DNA of 64,000 bases from Rhipicephalus microplus (lineage: Eukaryota > Arthropoda > Arachnida > Ixodida > Ixodidae): assembly GCF_043290135.1 (NCBI RefSeq), contig NC_134710.1, positions 12,849,321-12,913,320 of the forward strand. The letters are read 5' to 3'. This document shows positions 35,086 through 46,599 of the stretch, one piece after another; position 1 is the stretch's first letter; each line of letters begins with the position of its first letter. The translations under genes were made by a program, and so were the position numbers. The notes under the pieces are model-generated. The model was not told where the DNA came from and ran no database searches. It saw only the letters and a program-made list of their open reading frames with translations.

Positions 35086-36342
35086 GCTAATAGAACACGA
35101 CGCTATATGTGACCAAGTCCAGGAGATGCTTTAGGACGACGTCATCCAGCCATCGACCAGTCTCTGGGCCTCACCAGTCGTGTTAGTTGAGAAGGATGGT
35201 ACGCTGCGCTTTTGCGTTGATTACCGTAAACTGAACAATGTCACCAAAAAGGACGTTTATCCTCTACCCCGTATAGATGACTCGTTGGACCATGTACGCA
35301 ACGCTAAATATTTTTCCTCCGTGGATTTGCGTAGTGGCTACTAGCAAATCGCAGTGAATGAGCGTGACCACGAAAAGACGGCTTTTGTTACTCTCGACGG
35401 CCTGTACGAGTATAAAGTGTTGCCTTTTGGTCTACTCTCAGCGCCAGCTACTTTCTAAATGATGGATACGGTTTTTGCGGTGCTCAAATCACAATCATGT
35501 CTCGTTTATCTTGATGACGACGTGCTCTTTGCAGACACGTTCTAACAACACGTCCAACGCCTTCAGGCAGTTCTTCAGGCAATTAGAACAGCGGGGCTTC
35601 CTCTCAAACCCGAGAAATGTCCTTTTGGATACGAAGAACTGAATTTCCTTGGTCATGTTGTGAGCCATACCGACATCCGCCCAGATCCGGAGAAAACACG
35701 CGCCATTGCCGCCTTTCCCGTGCCCACAAATAAGCGTGACCTACGCCGATTTTTGGGGCTCTGTGCGTACTACAGGCGCTTTGCCAAACACTTTTTGAAG
35801 ATTGCTGAACCCCACAACAAGCTTACAAAAGACGGTGTCTAGTTTGCTTGGGGTTCCCATTAGTTCCATGCGTTCGACACCCTTCAAAACCTTCTCCAGG
35901 CTCCGCCTGTACTGGGTTATTTTGACGAAAGCACCGACAAGGAATTACACACATACACCAGCAACGTTGGACTAAGAGCGGTATTAGTTCAGTGGCATAA
36001 TGGCGTAGAGCGCATGATCGCTTATGAGAGCAGAATGTTATCCCCAGCGGAGAAAAACTATTATGCCACCAAAAAGGAATGCCTCTCTGTTGTCTGGGCC
36101 GAAACCAAGTTCCGCCCATACTTGTATGACCGCCTATACAGGGTAGTTAGCGACCACCATTCCCTTTGTTGGCTGGCGAATCTCAAAGATCTCTCAGATC
36201 GTCTTGCACGACGGAGCCTTCGGCTACAAGAATGCAATGTCACCATCGTCCACAAATCTGGGCGGAAACACACTGACGCCGGCTGTCTTTCACGTGCACC
36301 AGTCGAAAATGCCAACACTGAGCTTGAAGACGACAATATATG
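35086..36342 (+). pseudogene. RT and RNase H of Gypsy element III
   Basis: RT motifs [55 protein letters not shown] and CLVYLDDD, then GHVVSH..IRPDPEKTR and the RNase H part (NYYATKKECLS, SDHHSLCWL, SGRKHTDAGCLSR). Stops replace Trp and Gln codons at several points. The catalytic Asp of the first RNase H motif is lost (HTYTSN for HTDTSS). Confidence 0.85.
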
Positions 36343-37213
36343 CGAGATGTTTCAGCGCGCAAACAAAGGAAAAAAGGACAGGGTCGACAGAAAGAGCGCT
36401 GACTTCCAACTAACTTTATTTCAGAGTGGCAAGAATATATACGTCCAAAAAAGGATGATTACAGAGCATGAAGGTAAAATGCAAGCCTAATCTACGCATC
36501 AGTAACAAAGCACGTGTGACGGGTCCTATATTGCCTCAAAGCCCAGCCAGGTAATCACGTTCAGCCTGTGATAAGGCAACCGATGAACTGCTTACGCATT
36601 TATCTCCTAGCACGCGTATTTTTTTCTGCTTCGATAATTTCTCGGATGAGCTGGTCCCTGTGCCTTGCCAATATAGAGCACTGATCAAAGAGGGGTGTGC
36701 ACCCACAATCTCGGCAATGAATGCCAAGATGCCCTTGTACCACATTGTGCACATTGTTTCGGTGTTCTCGGCATAAATGACCGCCTCCGAGAACACCAAA
36801 ACAATGTGCACAAACTGGTATACAAGGGCATCTTGGCATTCATTGCCGAGATTTTGGGTGCACACCCCTCTTTGATCAGCGTTCTATATTGGCAAGGCAC
36901 AGGGACCAGCTCACTTGAGAAATTATCGAAGCAGAACAAAATACACGTGCTAGGAGATAAATGCGTAAACAATTCTTCGGTTGCCTTATCACAGGCTGAA
37001 CATGATTACCTGGCTGGGCATTGAAACAGTATAGGACCCGTCACACGTGCTTTGTTACTGATGTGTAGATTAGGCTTGCATTTTACCTTCATGCTCTGTA
37101 ATCATCCTTTTTTAGACGTATATATTCTTGCCACTCTGTGAATTAAAGTTAAGTCAGCGCTCTTTCTGTCTACCCTGTCTTTTTTTCCTTTGTTCGCGCG
37201 CTGAAACATCTCG
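36343..37213. mobile_element. head-to-head Penelope-like pair forming a ~430-bp-arm palindrome
   Basis: Left arm 36343-36771 is the reverse complement (with scattered differences) of right arm 36787-37213, with a 15-bp centre. Both outer ends read CGAGATGTTTCAGCGCGC (inward). Each arm encodes the same C-terminal GIY-YIG endonuclease region (NDRLREHQNNVHKL, FDQ.SILARHRDQL, LGDKCV, SSVALSQAE.DYLAG) and a shared 3' UTR, so these are two 5'-truncated Penelope-like copies in opposite orientation joined at their 5' ends. They interrupt Gypsy III between RNase H and integrase. Confidence 0.85.
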
Positions 37214-37289
37214 AAAATATGACTACGTACCAACTAGCCCAAGCTTTCACTCTTGTAAGACGACGATACTTTTCTTTTTGCCGTTTCAG

Positions 37290-38807
37290 CAACCAGCTTG
37301 GCTGAGCAACAGCGTCATGACTCGGAGCTCATCCCGCTCCTTGACCCCCTGGAAGAGCGCAATTCTTACCCTCCTTGCAGCTTCGCACACTCGCTATCCT
37401 CCTTTTTTTTCTGCAATAGAGTGCTTTTTAAAAAGAACTTTCTTCCTACACAAGCTATGTATCTGCTTGTTGCGCCAACCACGCTTCGTGGTGACATTTT
37501 GCGGGCGTGTCATGATGAGCCGTCGTCCGGACACCTCAGCTTTACGCACGAGATGCAACGGATTCAATGCTTCTACTACTAGCTACGTCTCGCAAAGACT
37601 GTGAAGCACTACGTTCGCACATGTCGCGACTGTAAGGGACGTAAGACTCGACCTTTACGACCAGCGGGACTACTGCAACCAATAAGGCCACCGAAGACGC
37701 CTTTTCATCAGATTAGCATGAATTGCTAGGGTGATTCCCCACGTCTTCGTCTGGAAACCGATGAATTGTGGTCGCTAGCCCAGCCGCGGTGGTCTAGTGG
37801 CTAAGGTACTCGGCTGCTGATCCGCAGGTCGCGGGTTCATATTTCCGATGGAGGCGGAAATGTTGTAGGCCCGTGTGCTCAGATTTGGGTGCACGTTAAA
37901 GAACCCCAGGTGGTCGAAATTTCCGGAGCCCTGCACTACGGCGTCTCTCATATTCATATGGTGGTTTTGGGACGTTAAACCCCACAAATCAATCAATTGT
38001 GGTCGCTACTGTCCACTTAACACTCTACTGTGAAACAAAGGCACTTCCAAAAGCCACCGAGCAGACGTCACCCATTTTTTAGTTTACAGCATCGCCTTAC
38101 GTCATGGTGCGCCAGCTGTCGTCATAACTGATCGTGGGACAGCTTTCAACGCAAAGATGCTGCAGGAAGTCTTGCGATTAAGTGGCACCAAACATCGTAA
38201 AACAAAGGCTTACCACCTGCATGCAAACGGACCCGCTGAACGAATCAATAAGACAATTGTAGACATGCTGTCAATGTATGTGGACATTGATCAGAAGAAC
38301 TGGATCGCCATCCTTTCTTACATAACTTTTGCGTACAACACTGCTGTTCAAGAAAGTGCCGGTTTCACACCTTTTCGCTTAGTCCACGGTCGCGAGGTCA
38401 CGACAACGCTCGACGCCTTGCTTGTGCCCGGCAAATTAGGAATATACCACGCGGATGCCGCCAAATTCGCGCAGTGCGCAGAGGATACCCGTCAACTCGC
38501 TCGTCGCCGTATTCAATATCGCAAAAGCCCAGATGCACACCGCTACATTCTTCGTCACCGTGAAGTTACTTTCAAGCCTCTCAATGATGTCTGGATGTGG
38601 ACCCCTATCCTACAGCGTGGCCGTTCAAAAAAGCTGCTTCGCCGCTACTTCAGCCCTTACAAGGCCGTACAACGTCTCAGCGACGTTACTTACGAGGTTC
38701 TCCCGGAAGGCACTTCAGGACGTTCTCGTCACCCCCCGCAAACTGAAGCCATTCATGTTTCACGGCTCAAACCATACCTTTGGCCCTGTGAATCACCAGT
38801 GGCGTGA
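37290..38807 (+). pseudogene. integrase region of Gypsy element III
   Basis: AEQQRHDSEL linker, then KKNFLPTQAMYLL, the HHCC head (CHDEPSSGHLSF ... CRDCKGRK), a damaged first Asp region (MNC*GDSP), a Ruka SINE insertion at 37778-37994, then ITDRGTAF, NGPAERINK, AYNTAVQES and a GPY-like box (YFSPYKAVQRLSD). The last large open segment (38157-38807) is in one frame; upstream parts are in others. Confidence 0.85.
37778..37994 (+). repeat. Ruka-type SINE inserted in Gypsy III integrase
   Basis: Full-length plus-strand copy: CAGCCGCGGTGGTCTAGTGG head with B box GGTCGCGGGTTCATATTTCC, body boxes and GGGACGTTAAACCCCAC end, flanked by a perfect 14-bp target duplication AATTGTGGTCGCTA (37764-37777 and 37995-38008). 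The gypsy sequence resumes seamlessly, so the SINE is younger than the Gypsy copy. Confidence 0.95.
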
Positions 38808-39024
38808 CTCAATCTATCAGTGACTTTGCGTCTTTCTATTTTTTTGCCAATTTATTTACTTTCTTTCCTATTTTTCTTATTTCTCATTTGACTCTTGACT
38901 CCACTACCAGCTACGTTATTCCGCCTTACGCCATTGATTTTGCGTGCATAGGAATTTTTGTCTCATTTTCTTTTTTTCCCTTCATATACAGCATCGAGAC
39001 GATGCTTCTTGGGAGAGGGGGCAA

Positions 39025-39118
39025 TGACGCATGCCACCATTGAACGAGCTGCTGTGGCTCATACTTGTTTTGGGCTGAGAAGAAAACAGTTTCGTAGCTC
39101 TGGTTCAGGTCAACTCAG
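39025..39118 (+). repeat. 3' LTR of Gypsy element III, truncated
   Basis: Begins TGACGCATGCCACC right after the purine tract. Matches the 5' LTR until CAGGTCAACTC and then is replaced by SINE sequence, so about 45 bp of the LTR end are missing. Confidence 0.8.
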
Positions 39119-39200
39119 TACAACTCCTTACATTACAACTTGGTCTAATAACTTCCCTTATACTTTCGTTGGCATTATTGTCTGGTAAATCTCATAATAT
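39119..39200 (+). repeat. SINE tail (third family)
   Basis: ACATTACAACTTGGTCTAATAACTTCCC... to CTGGTAAATCTCAT matches the tail of the copy ending at 39853. The tRNA-like head is absent. Confidence 0.75.
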
Positions 39201-39474
39201 TGTGTCAAAACATGTAAAAAAGAGCCCTTAATTATTTATACTTTTTCCCTTATTCATTAACGAGGGTCTCGTATTGCAAGACTTGCTGCCTTGAGGTTGT
39301 ATACGAGGAACGATTGGTGAGCTGCCATCTCGTAATAAGTTCACGTGCGACGTGAGGCCAAACAGGCTGATAAAGAGTGTGCAGCACTCGCCGCCATGGC
39401 TACTGGTGGCGCTGACTGCTACTCCCACGTGTAAATTCACGTATATACCCATTAAAGTGGCTGGGGGGATCACC
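39201..39474. other. short intron stretch without recognised features
   Basis: No coding or repeat identity seen between the two SINE copies. Confidence 0.4.
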
Positions 39475-39849
39475 GCCGTGGTAGCTCAGTGGTAGAGCAT
39501 CGAACGCGTTATTCGAAGGTTGCAGGTTCAGTTCCTGCTCACGGCAAGTCATCTTTGATATTGATATGTGGGGTTTAACGTCCCAAAACCACTATATGAT
39601 TATGAGAGACGCCGTAGTGGAGGGCTCCGGAAATTTAGACCACCTGGGGTTCTTTAACGTGCGCCCAAATCTGAGCACACGGGCCTACAACATTTCCGCC
39701 TCCATCGGAAATGCAGCCGCCGCAGCCGGGATTCGAACCCGCGCCCTGCGGGTAGTCATCTTTGCACCCACTTTTCTTTCTTCACATTTACCTTACAAGT
39801 TGGTCTAATAGCTTCCCCTATACTTTCCTTGGGATAATTGTCGGTTAGA

Positions 39850-39853
<4 letters not shown>
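39475..39853 (+). repeat. tRNA-derived SINE (third family) with well-preserved cloverleaf, split by Ruka
   Basis: The head at 39475-39546 (72 nt) folds as a full cloverleaf: acceptor GCCGTGG / TCACGGC, D arm GCTC / GAGC, anticodon arm TCGAA / TTCGA and T arm GCAGG / CCTGC. The anticodon loop CGCGTTA has G instead of the universal U at position 33, so it is unlikely to be a working tRNA. The tail continues after the Ruka insert from CACCCACTTTTC to the (AT)n array. Confidence 0.8.
39558..39753 (-). repeat. Ruka-type SINE, 5'-truncated, nested in another SINE
   Basis: Minus-strand copy lacking the A-box half of its head, flanked by an 11-bp duplication AGTCATCTTTG (39547-39557 and 39754-39764). 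Confidence 0.92.

Positions 39854-39894
<41 letters not shown>
39853..39894. repeat. (AT)n microsatellite
   Basis: About 21 AT units at the SINE 3' end. Confidence 0.95.
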
Positions 39895-39897
<3 letters not shown>

Positions 39898-39913
39898 TTT
39901 ATATATTGTCTTT

Positions 39914-41405
39914 ATGAAAATGTCTTTGGCAGTACTCCGAACTAAAGAAACATCTCGAAATTTATTTAGAATTTTCACGCAACATGAAAGTCATGTTTTA
40001 TCTGGTGCACTAACACAAAGGACGGCAACGAGACTACAGGATACTATATCATCATTTCAAGCCGTAGTACCAGAATTTAAACAATGGAAACCTTCAAAAC
40101 CTTCTTGGACGCTGCCACTTCTCAACGTTATCCGTGAAATAGACGGCATAGAGAAGAAAGCAGACATGGCACCTCTAGCAGCGGCACAGTTGGTGCTTCA
40201 TCAGCTTCATGTAATGCATAATGAAAAACGAAGATATATACAGACGGATCATGCACTGAAGAAGCGTCAGCCTGTGCGGTCTTAATACCCGAAATTCAGA
40301 AAAAGAAGATGTACAAATTATCGCACAAATCTTCATCTATGACAGCAGAATTGGTGGCTATCTTTGAAGCAGTTAAGCTTATCTGCGAGAATCCTGAGCC
40401 AAGAAAATGGGTGATATGACCTGATAGCAAACCTGCTCTTCAGCTAATCAGAAAAGTGAGATCACCTTACAAAAATGGTGAAATAGCACAACGTATCGCA
40501 GAAACTGTGGAATATGCCTCATCGCAGGGTCACAACATCGTATTCCAATGAATACCCAGCCACATTGGAATGAAGAGAAATGAAAATGCTGATAGTCTCG
40601 CGAAGAAAGCATTGAAGGAAGGACGGGATTGCGCAATCCCTATGTCTGGGGTGGATATTCGGCATTTTATATCGCAAGGAGCTAACCATTGTTAGATGGA
40701 GACGTTGTTTGAGAGCCTTAAATCAAAGGAAACGGTACTTTATGAAGTTGATCCACACAGAAAATTTTTCATAACGACAGACCTCCCACAACACCTAGAG
40801 ACATTGATCCACCGACTTAGATTGGAAGTAGCATACACAAACAGCTTCCTGCACAAAATACATCGATCCAACTCACCGGAATGCCATTGTGGTCATGCAG
40901 AATAAAATGTTCGCCATATTCTTTTGGAGTGCGTTAAATACGCGAATGAAAGAGAAAAATTAAAGAACAAATTAGCAAGTTTGGACAGACGGCCCCTCAC
41001 AATAAAGAAACTACTTGGACCATGGCCTGAGATGCATCTCCAGAAAAAGGCAATAATCTTCCTGACAGACTTTTTAGTGGAGACCGGACTGGACAAGCGC
41101 CTATGACTGACAGCCAGAGATGGGTATTATATAAAATGTGGTCATGTATATACTGACATTAGATTAGTAAGGTGTGCGTGTAAGTAGTTTTTGACTGTGT
41201 GAACTGCGCGAAGAAAACTGTGTATTGGCATGATATTTGAACTGGTTTCAGTGTGCTATTATGTTTTTTTTCCGTATTGTTTATTTTTGGGTACCGTTCT
41301 GTATTATTATTTTATTTTTCGCTGCAGAACTTTGTGATATGGAGTTGCCGAGGCAATAGGCACCTCAACCTCTCCACAGCAAAACAGTTAAAACAGAACA
41401 GAAAA
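39914..41405 (+). pseudogene. I-group LINE ORF2 C terminus with RNase H, degenerate
   Basis: Frame 1 (39914-40285) gives the region before RNase H (FRIFTQHESHVLSGAL). A one-base shift near 40235 then gives the RNase H start YTDGSCTEEASACAVL (catalytic Asp), MTAELVAIFEAVKLI (Glu), PDSKPALQLI (Asp), and IPSHIGMKRNENADSLAK (His/Asp). This is followed by the C-terminal LRLEVAYTNSFLHKI, zinc-knuckle-like CHCGHAExxVRHILLEC and LLGPWPEMHLQKKA. Stops at 40418-40420, 40549-40551 and 40693 show decay. The 3' UTR runs to about 41405 (GCCGAGGCAATAGGCACC ... AAAACAG). LINE-encoded RNase H is typical of the I superfamily. Confidence 0.8.
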
Positions 41406-42170
41406 TGTCACCCTCTCTCCCCATCATAATTATCATTGGCCAGAACCCGAAAAGACAAAAAAAATACTGTGCCCAATGCTGCCTCAGGTCTCCTATCGCA
41501 ATGCACGTGGCAGCCGCTGTTTCGTCGAAGTTTATTTTCTTCGTTTCTTTCTTTCACCCCCCCCCGCTCTTTTTTTTATGGTACCATCCAACCATTGCTT
41601 AATGTCCATCGTAGTCACCGATAGCCTGTTCAAGCGCCCTTCGTACATGAGAAGCCTTCACTAATTCGTTCAACTTACATTTTAGGCCACTCAAGGCACC
41701 GCGCGTTAGACGGCAATGACGTGGTATTTTTTGAAAATTTTGCGCACTTTAAATGAACCTTGGAAAAAAATTAACCAGCGTTGTTATCCTACCGTAATTT
41801 GAAAACATTTGTTATTTCTGGATAGGAACTACAAGTCTTGTTTTGAATTTCTTCTCTAGAGTCAGCATTCAAAAAGTTCATTAAGCACTCTTTGTTAATT
41901 ACTGTGCTTGGGAGATAAAAAAATATTTTTGCGTGCAACATACACTAAGAACAATACTGCGATAGCTGGAGACACGTAGCAATCATTTTTAATTTTTTAT
42001 TGCTTGGTGCTTTTTACCTGAAACACCCTGTATATGCAGCATTTAACTTTCACTAATCATTAGGGGGGAACCGATGAAGTACTCGCTGGTGGTTATGCAC
42101 GTCAAAAAGACTAAGCGGAGTTTGTGCTCTTATCTTGTTCTTTCCATTTTATCATATCTGATCATGTCAG
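41406..42170. other. intron sequence before exchanger exon 3
   Basis: Nothing recognised apart from the acceptor ATCATGTCAG at its end. Confidence 0.5.
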
Positions 42171-42302
42171 GATTCGGCGATATGGCGGTGTGCAACGCGC
42201 TCGGAAGCAACATCTTCGAGATTCTGGTGGGGCTCGGCCTTCCTTGGTTTATCCAGACTGTTCTGCTGACTCCAGGAAAGCCAGCCGCGGTTCAAGGCAA
42301 AG
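42171..42302 (+). CDS. NCKX-type exchanger, internal exon (alpha-2 repeat, second half)
   Basis: 132 bp, phase 1 at both ends. Encodes (G)FGDMAVCNALGSNIFEILVG then LGLPWFIQTVLLTPGKPA and AVQGK(G). GDMAV and GSN-F match the family signature GDMAVSNSxGSNxFDI. The codon at 42218-42220 is GAG (Glu) where NCKX proteins have Asp (Asp575 of NCKX2 by my count), the residue associated with K+ dependence. The chosen 3' end is AAAG|GCAAGC, a GC donor: it restores the conserved K-G-L-x-Y-S junction with the exon at 63850. Reading on to a weak GT at 42363 would add 20 residues unlike the family and is less likely. Confidence 0.9.
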
Positions 42303-44319
42303 GCAAGCTGCAGTTATCACTTATGAATGTTTTACAGGCCGAACCAGCGCATTCACACAATGGTGGACAGTTATAGCGTAGTGGGATTAGCGGAATAGCG
42401 GGATCGAAATGCGCATGTGCACTACGGTAAAAGACTCGTAGTATTTACTATACACACACACTTTTTCAAATTTAGCCTGCCATGCTTTTGTGGTTGATAT
42501 GGGGACATAAAATATGCTGGTGGTTTTGGACACCCCCCGCCAACGGAATTTTCGGCTGCACTCATCTTCGTGCAATGAACCCATGTTTATTTGCTGCTTA
42601 TTTGCTGCTTATTCGTCGTTATCGCATGTACAAAAATACATCATACGTAAAGCGTCACGAAGTTCCAAAGTGAGTAACTGTCAAGAGGAGCTCTTATCAT
42701 TCACGGGGTACATAAGAGTTAATTAGCAGCGGCAAAAACTAAACAGAGAAAAATTAAAAGATCCTTCAAGAAAGAGAAAAAGGTACATATTTACCAGAGC
42801 AACATTATACAACAATAAAAAAGCACATCGGTAAGAAGCACAAAAAATTTGCGTTCATGTAGATGGTGTCAGCTATTTCGTGGCAAACAACTATCTGAAA
42901 TACATCGCTTGCCTTCACGTAGCCCCAACGATGGAATATTTGAGATGACTTATTGCGGTTTTTGAGAATCCGATATCGAACGTCCCTAAGCCTAAACTAA
43001 GATCAGGGTAAACAAATCTGCGACATAAAAATTTGTGCTTTTGGTGCGTGGTTTCTATATTTTTACTTTTATTGTTACTAAAAGAAATAGTAATGTTGGT
43101 GCGTATGGGGATGCATGCGAGGATCCTCAGTTTGTTCTTTTCACTTTTTTAATGCATTCACTCTCCGCTAGGTGTCGCCACCGCCACAGCTTGGACACGT
43201 AACCGCTATCCCACTATACTAAAACACGCTGTCCGAAATGAACGTTTGCGTCAGAGTAACAGTATTCCCTTAACCCCCTCAATCACGCTACCCCTAAGCT
43301 ATAACTGTCTAACTGCAGGGGCGGCGCCAAGGGTGGGCCCGGAGGAGCTGGAGCCTCTCAAAATTTTCGCCAGCACTCTTTCACCACCCAGGAGAGAACG
43401 TAGCCGTAACACAATGACAAAGTCCCCCCCCCCCCTCCCTGCCACCTTCCCCATGAAGGAACTCATTGTGTTAGACACACTCATTGAGTGCGTGTAATAA
43501 GATTTAAGTTCGAGTACCACGTGCACTCCATGCAAAACTCCAGCTGTCCGAATCTACAGAGGCTAGATTAGGGAACCGAAGGAAATCGAAGACAGTAGGT
43601 TGTTGGCGCAAGTTAAGCGTGTTCTATGTGGTTTTAAAAGAGATCTGAAGGTGTCGTGTAAGCATTGCGCTCCTTACAGGGCCAAGGTTACCGAGGTTGA
43701 GCGATTACAAGTACCCCCGAGGGGGAGTAAAGGAGGGTGACAGGTATATGAAAGGGCAAGATAAAAATCTTGAACCCCGAAGGGAACCCCGATGAGATGC
43801 GAAGCAGCAGCGTTGTGCACAAGTGGCATCACGGGTTCAATGGCACTCACGCGAGTGCTGCGCTCAGCTCTTGAAGATTTGTTTGAAGTGATGGCTGACG
43901 TAGGTCTTGTAGGTGACGCTTACGTTAGGCGCGCGTGTCACGTTCATTGAAACGACGAGTTGGTGGTGTAGCCAGCGGCGGTCGCTGCAGGTGTTGCGGA
44001 TGAACTGACGAGGCGGCAGCTGCGGGTGCTGCGGCGAGCGCGTGGCAGGTGCGAAAGGGAGTAACGTCAGCGCGCACTCCTAGGGGAGCGTGAAGTTAAG
44101 CGCAGCACCGGTATGGTAGCACCGGTGTGAGTTACTGGGGCCACGCGTCAACACCTATGTCACACGGCGCGTCGTACGGAGGGACAGCGTTGCACAGGCT
44201 AGTCAAAGAGCTGCTTTGCATCTAAAAGTCTCGGCCGCAAAGGGAAAGAAGAATGCTGAAATAACGAATCACAGATTGTTATAGAATACAATAGGCGCGA
44301 TGTGCTTCGAGGTCAGCGG
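42303..44319. other. intron sequence without recognised genes
   Basis: C-rich run at about 43422-43437. A GC-rich stretch at 43640-44170 with repeated GCTGCGG, GGTGTTGCGG and CACCGGT motifs looks like part of an unidentified repeat. No coding similarity. Confidence 0.45.
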
Positions 44320-44329
44320 AAAGGGGTAA

Positions 44330-46599
44330 TGATTGTGGGCTTACATTCGGAAAGTCATGGCGCCTAGATATTTTTGTGCGTTCATGTTTTGAAGCACAGT
44401 GCCTTTGATGCTATACTCATAGTTGATAGCTTCTTTCTTTTGCATTATTGACATGCGCACAGTTTTTTAGGGGTTAATCAACATTTGCCACGTGTCGCAC
44501 CAGTTGGAGAGAATGTTTAAAGACTCAGTCAACGCAAGGTAACCTGAACTAGTGTTAATTTCTTTGTAACTAATGCAGTCGTCGGTTGCAACTGACATTA
44601 TCTGTGACGTCATTATTAAGATAAGAAATAACAAAGGCCCCAAAACAGAGCCCTGCAGGTACTCCGGGCGTAACAGGTAATATTTGTGACGGAACTTGCT
44701 CTAACAGGACATATTGGGAACGGCCAGTTGAAAAGTCTTCAATCTAACTTCTTAATGATTCGTTTCCAATGACATTTCATAATTTTGCAATTAATTTGCT
44801 CTGACATACGGTGTTTAATGCTTTATAAAATCTAGTATTGATGTCTGTTTGGGCGCATTTGTTAATGGATAGCGCTAAATTGTGAACAGGCTCTGTTAGC
44901 CGCGTTACTGTCGATAATCAACTACTGAACCCGTGTTGACTAGATGACAAAATGCCATTCGTTTCCAAGAAAATGTTTAGGTGTTTCAAAAGTGTGTGCT
45001 GCAATATTTTGCATGATGTGCTGGTTAACGATAGTTATCTGAAGTTTAAAGGGTCATCGCTGCTGCCTGCCTTGGAAATGGTGTTATTTTAGCCTTTTTC
45101 CAGTCGTTAGGAAGCTTTGAGTTGGCGAGAAATTAGCGGAAAACTTAATCTAGCTATTTACTGCACCATTCTGCATATCGCTTAAGAAAGGAACTGGGAA
45201 TATCGTCTGGTCCCGACGATTTGCTGGGGCCCAGTTGCAGCAGAATACTAAAAACGCCTTCGTTGCTTACTTCTTGATTTCTGAAATATTAATGGGTGTA
45301 AGGGGCGGGATATTTTCGCTCTCTTTCTTGAAAGAATAGTGAAAGAAAGTGTTGTGTGTATCAGCTTTCGCCCCTTTATGTTCTAATTACAGCTGAGGAG
45401 TGCTGGCTTTTTTAGGGCAGAAGTGGTGGTTCGAGAACTTCTGTGGGTTACTAAAAATGAATGATGGTAGCATTACTTTGAAGTAATGCTCTTTTGCTAG
45501 TCTTGTTTTGGTCTTGAAGTCTGAAACGGCTGTATTTAGGTTTCATACATTCACATTACAAAGCTTTTTTTTTTCAACGCCTTACGTAGTCGCTTAGCTT
45601 TTCGTTTTCCATGTAGAACTCGTGTTATTCAGGGGTTGTTTTTGGGGGGTCGCGTAAGCCGTAGTGGAATGAAATTATTCATGCAGTAACAAACTGTGTG
45701 CTTGAAATGTAGACTGAAGTCATTTGCGATTGTGGAAGGGTCAAAGTTCAATTTAAGCAACTCGTGAAATTCATAAGCTCGATGGGTAAGTACACTGGCG
45801 TCATCTGCTTTACTGAAGTTCAAAAACCCGAGTTGCTGTTGATTGAAATTGTAAGCTGTGGTCGAGTGTTAAGTGACAGAAGGGTACTCTGTGGTCCGAA
45901 ATACTCTCCACGACATCAACGTGAGCGTTGGAACGGTTGAGGTGACGGCTAATAAGTATTAGCTCTAGCAGACTTGTGGCTGTTCCTTGAACACATGTTG
46001 GGCACGAAACAACTTTATGGAGGTTGAAATTCAACTGCAAATCGAATAATGCATCTTAGCACTTTGATGTGTGGTGCATGCTGTTCCAGTTGATATCAGC
46101 AAGGTTAAAATTGCCCATTAGTATGACGGCAGAGCTGCCGATATGCTGCTGAAGGAAATCGTGTGTGGCAACTATACATTCGGGACCGAAGAATGGGCTG
46201 CGATGAAAGCAACCCGTTATTATGCTTGTACCATTGCAAGTTATTTTGCAGAAAATCGCCTCTGTGTCTGGGAGGTATGCAGCAATACATATGAAATAGG
46301 ACGTCAGATTAGCAACACCACGCCTTCGCCCTGAGATAATCTGTCTTTTCGCATGACAGCATATAGTTAGGGAGAGCAAATTCCTGGTCGAGTGCATCTG
46401 GTGAGAGCCAGGTTTCTGTGATACCCACAATACAGGGTTCATAAAGTAGCAACAAGTCTTCGAGTGTCACCTTACTTACCACACTTCTGGCGTTCACATT
46501 TAGGTGTGTTATTTCTTTGTTTTGTGTGATACTCCGGGTGTTCGGACAATTTGGTTTTTTGAAGTTTTTTGGTTCGTTTAGTGGCACCCTTTTTTTCAT
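44330..46599 (-). pseudogene. ORF2 remnant of the degenerate LINE
   Basis: Endonuclease: HLNVNARSVVSKVTLEDL, PCIVGITETWLSPDA (46309-46599), then GNFNLADINWNS (46056-46442) and SISDHRV (45810-46040). RT pieces below 45240 (minus strand): LPNDWKKAKITPF, SSQHGFS, a region equivalent to DFxKAFDxV (TRFYKALNTV), PGVPAGLCFG for xGVPQGxxLG, and NWCDTWQMLINP. Stops in every frame. Confidence 0.8.

Noticed and set aside
39475..39546. Functional tRNA gene
   Set aside because: The cloverleaf pairs, but position 33 is G not U and SINE tail sequence follows, so a tRNA-derived SINE head is more likely.
42363..42364. Ordinary GT donor for the exchanger exon at 42171
   Set aside because: Weak match to consensus and adds 20 residues that disrupt the conserved K-G-L-x-Y-S junction; kept only as an alternative.
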